Below, piece after piece: positions 1 to 7,641 of a stretch of DNA of 38,211 bases (the first letter of the stretch is position 1; each line of letters begins with the position of its first letter). The position numbers and the translations under genes were made by a program. The DNA comes from Nitrospira sp. UBA5698. GTDB taxonomy: Bacteria; Nitrospirota; Nitrospiria; Nitrospirales; Nitrospiraceae. Location: assembly GCA_002420115.1 (NCBI GenBank), contig DIHK01000061.1, positions 72,141 through 110,351 on the forward strand, written 5' to 3'. The notes below the pieces were generated by a model, which was not told the origin of the DNA, ran no database searches, and saw only the letters and a program-made list of their open reading frames with translations.

Positions 1-752
1 TTGAAGCAGTGAAGAATAACTGCATGGGTACGCGTATTGTGGCTGAAGCGGCCAGTCTTTATGGTGTAGAGCAATTCGTCCATATTTCGACCGACAAAGC
101 CGTCAATCCATCGAGTGTGATGGGTGCGACCAAACGAGTGGCTGAGCTTGTTATTCAGGATATTGCCAGAAATAGCCGGACGCGATTCTTACTTGTTCGG
201 TTCGGTAATGTTCTCGGCAGTAGTGGGAGTGTCTTGCTCCGCTTCCAGGAACAGATCAGATCTGGTGGACCGGTGACGGTGACGCATCCGGAGATCCGGC
301 GCTACTTCATGCTGATTCCAGAGGCGGTTCAGCTGGTTCTTCAAGCGGCGACTATCGGGGAACAAGGGCAGACCTACATTCTCGATATGGGAGAACAAAT
401 CAAAGTGCTCGATATTGCTCGAAGCCTTATTCGCTTGTCCGGGCTTGTCCCTGGTAGAGATGTTCCTATTCGATTCGTAGGGCTTCGTCCTGGAGAAAAA
501 TTGTATGAGGAATTAGTCGGGGAGGGAGAGGTTGCGGTCAGCTCTCCGTTGGACAAGATCTTACAAATCCGGACGGTCAACCCTCTCGACTTCGATGTGT
601 TTCGGGAGAAACTATCAGCGCTGGAAGTGGCCAGTTCTCACGATGAGCCGAGTGTGGTGCTTGAGCAGCTGAAGGAAATTGTCCCGATGTTCGAAACGTC
701 CGTATCAGATACAGAGGTTGCGGGGGTGATGACAGGATCGGCACAAACCTAA
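1..752 (+). CDS. NDP-sugar 4,6-dehydratase/epimerase, FlaA1/WbpM (CapD) family, 5' partial
   Basis: The reading frame enters from the left edge (codons begin at base 3), so only the C-terminal ~250 residues are present. The visible part carries the short-chain dehydrogenase segment STDKAVNPSSVMGATKR. In the FlaA1/PglF/WbpM group the usual catalytic Tyr is replaced by Met (M-x3-K), and that is what is seen here. The later motif GLRPGEKLYEEL is also typical of the family. These enzymes act on UDP-GlcNAc-type sugars at the start of surface-glycan or O-glycan synthesis. Many members carry N-terminal membrane helices, but that part is outside the window. The gene lies 95 bp before the Wzc-like gene on the same strand, which supports a polysaccharide locus extending to the left. 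The exact product (4,6-dehydratase or 5-epimerase) cannot be decided. Confidence 0.9.
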   Translation, partial: EAVKNNCMGTRIVAEAASLYGVEQFVHISTDKAVNPSSVMGATKRVAELVIQDIARNSRTRFLLVRFGNVLGSSGSVLLRFQEQIRSGGPVTVTHPEIRRYFMLIPEAVQLVLQAATIGEQGQTYILDMGEQIKVLDIARSLIRLSGLVPGRDVPIRFVGLRPGEKLYEELVGEGEVAVSSPLDKILQIRTVNPLDFDVFREKLSALEVASSHDEPSVVLEQLKEIVPMFETSVSDTEVAGVMTGSAQT

Positions 753-847
753 GCAGATAGAGAAGGTGGTGCGAAAGGCTAACAAGTCATCAAGCGGTTT
801 TGCCCCTGAATTCGCGGTGTTTCACTTTACGGTATCTGGGAGTAACC

Positions 848-3163
848 ATGCAATATCCTGACGTAGCTGCTTCACCCGAACAAACAGGCTTTGCCCAGGT
901 CCAGGAGTATGCCCTCATCGTGTCCCGCAATAGATGGGTCATTGCAGGTGGGATCGCGCTTTCGCTGATACTGGCCGGGATGTACCTGCTGATTGCTCCT
1001 AAGTATTATCAATCGCAGACGTTAATAGTGGTGGAAGATCGCAAGGGAATCGACAGCGTGATCGATGCGGGGGAGGATAAGGATCGACGTTTTGAGAAAC
1101 GTCTCTTTCTTATCCAGAAGCAGATCAGTAGCCAAGATTTCTTAGAGGGGTTAAAAAAGGAACTGAGTGAGCACGTCGATGATCTCAATGGGAAATCGGC
1201 GGTCAGTGATTGGGGCGAATTTCGCCGTGGCATCATGGTTGAGAGAGCGATGATTGACCCTGCTGGAGGCAAAAGTCCGCAGAACCTGGTTGATGGATTC
1301 GTGGTTTCCGTTCTGCATGAGGACCCCCAAACAGCCAGGCGGGCAGCGGCGTGGATTGCGGATAAGTTCATTGAAGAAAACAACCGAGAACGTGAACGGG
1401 ACGTCGAAGGTACGGGGGAATTTCTTGATGAAGAGCTGCGAGCGTTGAAGCGTGAGCTGGAGAAGAAGGAAGATAATCTCAGTAGCTTTAAGAAATCTCA
1501 CCTAGGCGGTCTCCCCAGTCAGGCAGAGACCAACATGCGGTCGCTTGATCGTATAGAGGCCGATATCACGAGGACGACAGAGGACGTGCAACGTCATACT
1601 GAGAAGCTTGCCATGCTGAATCAAGCAGTGCAGCAATACAAAGCGTCTGGACAACAGAGTCCTGGTTTCGCGACCTCACGATCCATGGAACCAGATCCGT
1701 TGTTTAGGCGGCTTCGAGAACTGCGAGAACAACTCGTGAAGCTGAGGGCTGAGTTCTGGGATGGGTATCCAGAGGTTGTGTTAGTCAAGGAACAACTTCG
1801 ACAGGTAGAGGACGAATTAGTGAATCTGTATGGTCGGGATGTAATCCGGTCGGACAAGGCACCGCTTGATCCGTACCTTCAGGACTTGGCCAAGCTGCAG
1901 AGTGAGGTGCGAACGGAACTAACGCTTCTCCAACGGCGTCTCGAGCAGCTCCATTCCAGTAGGCAAGATCTTGAAAAGCGGCTGGAAAAAGGCCCCATCG
2001 TGGAGCAGGAACTCCTGATTCTTGAACGAGATTACAACACATTGAAGAACAATTACACGATGCTCCTTGATAAGCGGCTGCACACGCGAGTCGAAGAAAA
2101 TATTGAAAAACGACAAAAAGGTGGGAAGTATCGCATTATTGACCAGGCTAATCTGCCAATGATGCCAGCCATTCCAAACACTCCACGGGTTCTGGTGCTG
2201 GGGTTCTTGTTCGGATGTGTATTGGGGGGCGGGTTGGCGGTCTTGCGCGAACGACTGACGGAACATTTTCGAGGCCCAGAAGATGTGGAATTTCTTCTGG
2301 CAGGTCCTCGATTATTGGCCGCCATTCCCGATTTCGCATCCTTATGGCATACGGGAAATGGTTCGGATTCATTGCAAAGGCCGGCATTACCGAGGCCGTC
2401 TCTGGGTATGACCATGAACTCTCGATCTGAGCTTGCGGTGAGTAATCGGTCCGCCGTTGGTCAATCGAGTTTCCAGGAGCTTGATCGGAGATTTATCACG
2501 AAGCTCTTCCCGCGTTCCATGGCGGCTGAGCAATATCGCGTGGCTGCGGCACGGTTACAACTCGCCAATGAAGCGGGTGGACCAACCGTCGTCTCTGTGA
2601 CGAGTGCAATCAAGGGTGAGGGGAAAACAACAACCGTCATCAATCTTGGGTATACACTTGCTCGAGATTTTGGGAGGCGAGTGCTGCTGGTGGATTGTGA
2701 CTTTGTATTTCCTGAAATGGCGGCGTTTCTAGAGGCGCCTGTCGAATACGGACTCATTGATTGTTTGAGGGGCGATGTCTCTCCACAGCAAGCAATGGGG
2801 GCCTTTTCTGATGTCTCCTGTTGGATTATGCCTGCGGGCAAATCGGTGACTGGTTCAACTGAATTGCTGCGGGCTGGCCAACTAAACGGAGTATTGTCAC
2901 AGTTACGGGATGAATTTGATTATATCCTGCTGAATGCACCTCCCATCCTTCCTGTGGCAACGATGAATGTGCTGGAAAGCCATTGCGATTTGCATGTGCT
3001 TGTCGTACGGGCAAATGTGACGTCAAAGCAGGCGGTCAAGCAAGCGGTAGGTTCACTACGAGCGCAAAAACCCATCCATGTGATCCTGAATGGCGTGGCG
3101 TCCAACTCGCTTCCAAGCTACATGTTGGATTATTCACCTCGTGAGCGTTCCGTAGCCGTGTAG
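848..3163 (+). CDS. Wzc-like polysaccharide co-polymerase / BY-kinase with degenerate motifs
   Basis: This 771-residue inner-membrane protein has a Wzz-type N-terminus with a first membrane helix at about residues 30-49. A long coiled-coil periplasmic part covers roughly 180-410, and a second helix lies at about 448-465. A cytoplasmic ATPase domain follows. Walker A is KGEGKTT (589-595) and Walker A' is LLVDCDF (613-619). Walker B reads ILLNAPP, with Asn696 where the family has Asp. The C-terminal tail has only two tyrosines (YMLDY) instead of the usual Tyr cluster. Such proteins set chain length and control Wzy-dependent polysaccharide export. I chose ATG 848 because GGGAG lies at 838-842, 5 nt upstream. 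A longer in-frame TTG start at 800 lacks such a site. The fold call is firm; kinase activity is doubtful. Confidence 0.9.
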   Translation: MQYPDVAASPEQTGFAQVQEYALIVSRNRWVIAGGIALSLILAGMYLLIAPKYYQSQTLIVVEDRKGIDSVIDAGEDKDRRFEKRLFLIQKQISSQDFLEGLKKELSEHVDDLNGKSAVSDWGEFRRGIMVERAMIDPAGGKSPQNLVDGFVVSVLHEDPQTARRAAAWIADKFIEENNRERERDVEGTGEFLDEELRALKRELEKKEDNLSSFKKSHLGGLPSQAETNMRSLDRIEADITRTTEDVQRHTEKLAMLNQAVQQYKASGQQSPGFATSRSMEPDPLFRRLRELREQLVKLRAEFWDGYPEVVLVKEQLRQVEDELVNLYGRDVIRSDKAPLDPYLQDLAKLQSEVRTELTLLQRRLEQLHSSRQDLEKRLEKGPIVEQELLILERDYNTLKNNYTMLLDKRLHTRVEENIEKRQKGGKYRIIDQANLPMMPAIPNTPRVLVLGFLFGCVLGGGLAVLRERLTEHFRGPEDVEFLLAGPRLLAAIPDFASLWHTGNGSDSLQRPALPRPSLGMTMNSRSELAVSNRSAVGQSSFQELDRRFITKLFPRSMAAEQYRVAAARLQLANEAGGPTVVSVTSAIKGEGKTTTVINLGYTLARDFGRRVLLVDCDFVFPEMAAFLEAPVEYGLIDCLRGDVSPQQAMGAFSDVSCWIMPAGKSVTGSTELLRAGQLNGVLSQLRDEFDYILLNAPPILPVATMNVLESHCDLHVLVVRANVTSKQAVKQAVGSLRAQKPIHVILNGVASNSLPSYMLDYSPRERSVAV

Positions 3164-3265
3164 GTCCTGGCTCCATGGTACATGTGATGGGCCTGAAGTC
3201 TCGCATCGTTCTCATGGCCGACTGATGGCTTATCCGATTATAATGCTGCAGGAGAAGCTGCATGT

Positions 3266-3787
3266 CTATTGAGCGGCTTCAGGGGCTGCAGGAAACAGAA
3301 TAAACGGTTGCTTGGGTTCCTGATCCGGTGGGACATAGGTTGGCGCTGGTTCACCAGCTGGTCCTAGGTATCTGACAAACCGGTAAATGGCGCGCAAGTC
3401 CCGCTCCTTCATTTCGCGAAGGACGAACCAGGGCATGGGGGGACGAAACTCGACTGAGCGAGCAATCCGAACCCACTGTTCTTCAGAGAGATTGTGCATA
3501 AAGAGCCGTAAGTTGCTCGCATAGGTTGTCCCCCAGGGCCCTCGCCATCCCATCCCATCGCCCTTGAGCCAGTCTTTTTCAGGGATTTTCCCTGCCGCCT
3601 CCGCATAGCCGGTCGTGTGACAATCGTTACAACCGGCGATCTTGATGATATACCGTGCATGGTCTGCGGTTTTCCTGTCCAAAGTCTGTGGCTGACCATT
3701 CGTCCTAGGCTGTTCAGCAGCGAAGGCTCCGGTGGCGATAAGCACGAAACACAACGTGACAGCGTAGATGACTCCGGTCATATACAT
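3266..3787 (-). CDS. Secreted monoheme cytochrome c
   Basis: This is a 173-residue protein with an N-terminal signal peptide (hydrophobic stretch to about residue 24, ending GAFAA). It has a single CxxCH heme-binding motif, CNDCH, at residues 53-57. A likely distal Met ligand lies in RPPMPW, as in small class I cytochromes. The protein should act in the periplasm as an electron carrier, but no partner oxidoreductase is adjacent. The start ATG at 3787 has AGGAGGGA upstream, and a longer in-frame start at 3853 would put charged residues before the signal peptide. The C-terminal tail is Pro-rich. It converges with the Wzc-like gene (102 bp gap). It may follow the two small minus-strand genes at 3878 and 4162, but the ~90-110 bp gaps make a shared transcript uncertain. 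Confidence 0.85.
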   Translation of the reverse strand: MYMTGVIYAVTLCFVLIATGAFAAEQPRTNGQPQTLDRKTADHARYIIKIAGCNDCHTTGYAEAAGKIPEKDWLKGDGMGWRGPWGTTYASNLRLFMHNLSEEQWVRIARSVEFRPPMPWFVLREMKERDLRAIYRFVRYLGPAGEPAPTYVPPDQEPKQPFILFPAAPEAAQ

Positions 3788-3877
3788 GGTGCCATTCCCT
3801 CCTCTGTGCTTCCCTCTGATCGTGCCTTGCGCAGCATGATCACCGATGTTCATGCTGGAATGTGGGAAGAGTATCGT

Positions 3878-4051
3878 TTAGTAATCATCGATTTCATCAG
3901 TTTCATCGAGCATCTCTGCTGTCATCTCATCCGACTCAACTGTCCATTGAGCCAGTGGAATGCTTTTCGCCTTAAGAATGGCTTCCTGCTCCGTTCCCGC
4001 GGCTAGAGTGAGCTCATAACTCACCGTGTGTTTGATTTGAAACATCCTCAT
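3878..4051 (-). CDS. 57-residue acidic small protein, unknown function
   Basis: This is a complete small reading frame starting MRMFQIKHTVSYEL and ending in the acidic tail DETDEIDDY. AAGGTG lies about 8 nt upstream of the ATG at 4051, and a second in-frame ATG is at 4045. The N-terminal half could form beta strands (FQIKHTVSYELTLAAGTE) and the middle a helix (EQEAILKAKSIPLAQW). The region has no better frame on the other strand. Codon choice resembles the neighbouring genes. There is no signal peptide and no metal- or cofactor-binding motif. I do not recognise the family. It lies 90 bp upstream of the cytochrome c gene on the same strand, so co-expression is possible but not shown. Confidence 0.6.
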   Translation of the reverse strand: MRMFQIKHTVSYELTLAAGTEQEAILKAKSIPLAQWTVESDEMTAEMLDETDEIDDY

Positions 4052-4161
4052 GTTGATTCACCTTTGATATGTAGTCTCTCTGCCATTCAATCACGAGCGG
4101 TAGGCTCTTCGTTCTATTCGAAGTCAGCGTGGCCGTGATACGCCAGGTGCCTGCTGGTTCT

Positions 4162-4371
4162 CTAGCAGGGTTTCTTTTTCCCCTGCATTCGCGCCTGTTC
4201 TAATTCAGTCTGTTGCCGCATCTGTTCGAGTTGAAGCTGAAACTGCCGATCCCGCTCGTCGTTCAGGCCCTGCGGCCGTGTATTCCCTCCGGTTCCATCT
4301 TTCCCAGCGGCTTGCACCAGCATCGCCGTGAGAACAGTACCGACGATCACACCGAGTATGAAATTCCACAT
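4162..4371 (-). CDS. Small membrane-anchored protein with Gln-rich coiled-coil tail
   Basis: The 69-residue product starts MWNFILGVIVGTVLTAMLVQ, one hydrophobic helix that is a membrane anchor or uncleaved signal. A polar Gln/Glu-rich segment follows (QLQLEQMRQQTELEQ), likely helical or coiled-coil, and the end is basic (GKKKPC). AAAGGAG lies 15 nt before the ATG, somewhat further than usual. There is no in-frame alternative start after that site. No family is recognised. The layout (one helix plus a short helical tail) resembles many small inner-membrane proteins without assigned function. Confidence 0.6.
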   Translation of the reverse strand: MWNFILGVIVGTVLTAMLVQAAGKDGTGGNTRPQGLNDERDRQFQLQLEQMRQQTELEQARMQGKKKPC

Positions 4372-4426
4372 CGCTGTTCTGTCAGGCTCCTTTCGGTTTA
4401 GGCGTATCGAGTATTCAGTAATATTG

Positions 4427-4453
4427 GTGCGAGAGGATGGTTACCTCTTGCAC
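4427..4453. other. Inverted repeat, possible hairpin
   Basis: GTGCGAGAGG at 4427-4436 and CCTCTTGCAC at 4444-4453 pair at 9 of 10 positions around a 7-nt loop. No T-run follows on either strand, so an intrinsic terminator is not supported. It lies in the intergenic stretch between the divergent small membrane-protein gene and the NHL gene. It could be an operator or a leader hairpin. Confidence 0.4.
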
Positions 4454-4561
4454 GAGAGTCCAATCGGGTAGCCAGGGCATTGTAATCGATTCGGCCTCAG
4501 ATACCATAGAGGCTTGTCTCGTCTGAGGAGGAGATATTCGGACGGTCATCCAGTCGTTACC

Positions 4562-4591
4562 TTGACTCTATTTCCATCGCTTTGCTAGAGT
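4562..4591 (+). promoter_or_regulatory. Candidate sigma70-type promoter for the NHL-guaB-guaA run
   Basis: TTGACT (4562-4567) and TAGAGT (4586-4591) are separated by 18 bp. They match the consensus hexamers at 5/6 and 4/6 positions. The predicted start would leave a leader of about 70 nt before the GTG/ATG at 4665/4668. This is pattern matching only. Confidence 0.3.
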
Positions 4592-4667
4592 GATCAACCA
4601 ATCTAAATATTTGAAAGTTCCGCCGTTTCCGAACCATTTTCACAAGTAACGCTGAGGCAACATTGTG

Positions 4668-7631
4668 ATGAACGCCTGGTTGTGTGATGACTCGCAGCGC
4701 TTCAATCGTCGCCTATGTATCGATGGGCTCCCAGGAGAATGGGGTGGTGGAGATCCAGTCGCTGAAGAAGAAGAGCTGCCGCTGCCTCCGCAAAATGTCC
4801 ATGCCAAGTCTGGAAACGGGCGCATTACCATTACGTGGGATCCGGTTCCGGATGCCATGTACTATAACCTCTACTTCCAGACAACCAAGGGCGTGCAGAT
4901 CAAGTTCTCGGAGTTGACCCGCCCTATCGCTGGTCCAGAGGATTTTAAGAGCGTCATCGGGGTCAAGAAGGACAAGGCGACCTGCTTGGAAGGGGCCTCC
5001 AGTCCCTACATCCATGACGACCTCGCCAATGGTACCTGCTACCACTATGTCGTCACGGTGGTGACGCCGAAGGGCGAAAGTCTCGAATCGCAAGAAGTCA
5101 TGGCGATTCCATCGCCCTATCTCCTCGCCATGGTGATCGGATGCGAGGGCGTCGATGATGGCGAACTCAGTTCTCCGACGGGTATCGCGCTCGACAAAGA
5201 GGGGAATCTCTATGTGGCGGATACCGACAACCATTCCGTTCAGAAGTTCGACAAGACGGGGAAGTTTCTGGCGCGATGGGGAGGTGAGCCCAGTTCGCAG
5301 GAAGGGTTATTCTATTATCCCCGCGGGTTGGCTGTCGGACCGGACGATGTTGTCTATGTGGCAGACAGCGGGAATAACCGCGTGCAGAAGTTCGATCTTG
5401 AGGGGAACGCTCAGAAGGCCTGGGGGAAGTTCGGGTTTGCCTGGCGCGGCGCTGAAATGGGGCGGTTCGATGTGCCGTGGGGCATTACAACGGATCAGGA
5501 CGGCAACGTCTATGTGTCTGATACGAGCAATGCACGGATTCAAAAGTTTCAAGCCGATGGGCAGCCGCTGTTGAAGTGGGGGCGAGACGGCAGCTTCGAT
5601 GGTGCCTTCTTTTTCCCGCGCGGGGTCGCGGTGGATTTTGTCGGGAATATTTATGTGGCCGATGAGAGCAATAACCGTATTCAGAAATTCGATACGCGTG
5701 GAAGTTTTCTGACAAAGTGGGGGCGTGAGGGGAGTGGACCCGGTCAATTCAGATCTCCCTGGGGGATCGCCTGTGATGCACTGGGCAATGTCTACGTGGT
5801 CGACAGCGGCAATCACCGGATCCAGAAGTTCGATGGGAATGGGACCTTTCTCTGCTCGTTTGGAAACCGAGGGAAGACGGAGGGACAGCTCAACTTCCCC
5901 TACGGGATCGCCGTGGACAAAGAAGGCGGTGTGTTTGTCGTCGATAGCGGGAACAATCGCATTCTCAAGTATGTGCCGACGGAAGAGGAGTTGAACCGCG
6001 GCAAAGAGCAGCCTGCGCAGGCTGCAGATGCCGGAGTCGTGCAGCCGCCTCGTAGCCTTGCCGTTAAGGCAGGTGATACGGAGGTCTTCCTGAGCTGGAT
6101 GGAGGTGTCAGGAGCGCAGTCGTACAACCTCTATTTTAGTACCTCTCCCCACATTACACTTGAGGGGGCTACGAAGATCGAAGGCGTGACGAATCCCTAC
6201 ACGCATGAAGGTCTTACCAACGATACTCCCTACTTTTACGCCGTGACGGCATCGTTCGAAGATGGGACGGAAAGCGGGTTATCCGAAGAGGTGACGGCGA
6301 TGCCCGTGCTGATCGATATCACGGCGCCGCAGAACCCCTATGCTGTGATCAACCACGGGGCGTTCATGACGAATTCGCCGGATGTGGTGGTGACAATCTC
6401 GGCGACGGATTTGGACACGGGCGTCGGGGCCTATTTCATTTCCGAGAGTCCATTGACGCCCATGGCCGGTACGCCGGGGTGGGTGGATGTGACGCCGGCG
6501 ATCAAATTTGGAGCGACGATTCCATTTATTCTGTCTCCGGCCGACGGCCAGAAGACAGTGTATGTGTGGTTTAAGGACATTGGGAACAATGTCTCGACTC
6601 CAGCGAGTACCACCATTCTCGTCAATACCTCGGGCTATCTCTGTGTCGCAAAATGGGGGAAGCCTGGTCGCGGTGCGTCGTTGTTACACGGCGGGGAATT
6701 CATGGCGCCGATGTACGGACTCTGCGTGGATCAGCAGGGTTCTCTCTTTGTCGTGGATAACGGCAACAATCGTGTGCAGAAATTCGACAGTGCTGGCAAC
6801 TTTATTATCCTGTGGGGGAGTTTCGGCTCCGCCAATGCCAACTTCCATAACCCTACCGGGATCGCCTGCGATGGCAAGGGCGATGTCTGGGTGGTCGATA
6901 CCAACAACCATCGCGTGCAGAAGTTCGACGGAAAACTCGGTGGCTATCTGATGAAGTTCGGCTCACGCGGGAACGGCGAGGGCCAGTTCAATGCGCCTTG
7001 GGGCATTGCCGTCGACCGTGTGCGAGGGTATGTGTATGTGGTCGACAGCGCCAATTTCAGGGTACAGAAGTTCGATATGGCGGGCGAGTTCATCATGGCC
7101 TGGGGCAGCTTCGGGAACGGCGACGGGCAGTTCTATTTCCCCCGCGGGGTGGCGGTCGACCAGGAGGATGGAACGGTCTACGTCGTCGACATGGGTAATC
7201 ACCGTATTCAGAAATTCGACACCAGTACCAACGTGTTGCCGCAGCTCTTGACGAAATGGGGAGGTAGTCCGGCAGCCGGGCATGCCAGTAGTTCCTTGGC
7301 GCAGGAAGCGGGACAACTACGCTCGCCCTGGGGGATCACCGTGGATGGAGCCGGTGATGTGTATGTGACGGATACGGGAAATCATCGGATCGAAAAGTTC
7401 GACCGCGAGGGCAATTTCATCACGCAGTGGGGCGGGTTCGGCAACGGTGACGGGCAATTTAATTTCCCGTACGGGGTCGCCGTCGATGCAAAAGGCAGTG
7501 TGTTTGTCATCGACAGCGGCAACACCCGCGTGCAGCAGTTCATGCCGGCGGAAGAGGGTAGTGAGCGGCTGCAAGACGAGGCAGAGGATCTGGCCGAGTT
7601 GGAAAAAGCGCAACGAACTCAGAAGGTCTGA
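4668..7631 (+). CDS. NHL-repeat / fibronectin type III protein with two six-bladed propellers
   Basis: The 987-residue product has a regular layout. An FnIII-like domain lies near residues 40-145. Six NHL repeats follow to about 440 (blade starts such as SPTGIA, YPRGLA, VPWGIT, FPRGVA, SPWGIA, FPYGIA). Then come a second FnIII domain, an Ig-like bacterial domain (APQNPYAVINHGAFMT onward) and a second set of six NHL repeats. Most blades contain YV(A/V)D-x3-NRVQKFD. Such propellers bind proteins or glycans, usually outside the cytoplasm. The start is boxed in by an in-frame TGA at 4653, leaving GTG 4665 or ATG 4668 with GAGG at 4654-4657. No clear signal peptide is visible, although LPGEWGGGDPV resembles a damaged lipoprotein leader. 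The gene ends 10 nt before guaB, suggesting shared transcription. Confidence 0.88.
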   Translation: MNAWLCDDSQRFNRRLCIDGLPGEWGGGDPVAEEEELPLPPQNVHAKSGNGRITITWDPVPDAMYYNLYFQTTKGVQIKFSELTRPIAGPEDFKSVIGVKKDKATCLEGASSPYIHDDLANGTCYHYVVTVVTPKGESLESQEVMAIPSPYLLAMVIGCEGVDDGELSSPTGIALDKEGNLYVADTDNHSVQKFDKTGKFLARWGGEPSSQEGLFYYPRGLAVGPDDVVYVADSGNNRVQKFDLEGNAQKAWGKFGFAWRGAEMGRFDVPWGITTDQDGNVYVSDTSNARIQKFQADGQPLLKWGRDGSFDGAFFFPRGVAVDFVGNIYVADESNNRIQKFDTRGSFLTKWGREGSGPGQFRSPWGIACDALGNVYVVDSGNHRIQKFDGNGTFLCSFGNRGKTEGQLNFPYGIAVDKEGGVFVVDSGNNRILKYVPTEEELNRGKEQPAQAADAGVVQPPRSLAVKAGDTEVFLSWMEVSGAQSYNLYFSTSPHITLEGATKIEGVTNPYTHEGLTNDTPYFYAVTASFEDGTESGLSEEVTAMPVLIDITAPQNPYAVINHGAFMTNSPDVVVTISATDLDTGVGAYFISESPLTPMAGTPGWVDVTPAIKFGATIPFILSPADGQKTVYVWFKDIGNNVSTPASTTILVNTSGYLCVAKWGKPGRGASLLHGGEFMAPMYGLCVDQQGSLFVVDNGNNRVQKFDSAGNFIILWGSFGSANANFHNPTGIACDGKGDVWVVDTNNHRVQKFDGKLGGYLMKFGSRGNGEGQFNAPWGIAVDRVRGYVYVVDSANFRVQKFDMAGEFIMAWGSFGNGDGQFYFPRGVAVDQEDGTVYVVDMGNHRIQKFDTSTNVLPQLLTKWGGSPAAGHASSSLAQEAGQLRSPWGITVDGAGDVYVTDTGNHRIEKFDREGNFITQWGGFGNGDGQFNFPYGVAVDAKGSVFVIDSGNTRVQQFMPAEEGSERLQDEAEDLAELEKAQRTQKV

Positions 7632-7641
7632 CGAGGGAACG

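Noticed and set aside
3239..3244. Perfect TATAAT hexamer on the plus strand
   Set aside because: No matching -35 hexamer at 16-18 bp and no plus-strand gene follows; it lies at the 3' end of two convergent genes.
3617..4006. Plus-strand ORF of 129 codons
   Set aside because: It overlaps the well-supported cytochrome c gene and the 57-residue gene on the other strand; its composition is Cys/Arg/Ser-rich as in shadow frames.
5155..7316. Many alternative-frame ORFs across the NHL gene
   Set aside because: They arise from the repeated NHL codons and mirror each other; none has a sensible domain.
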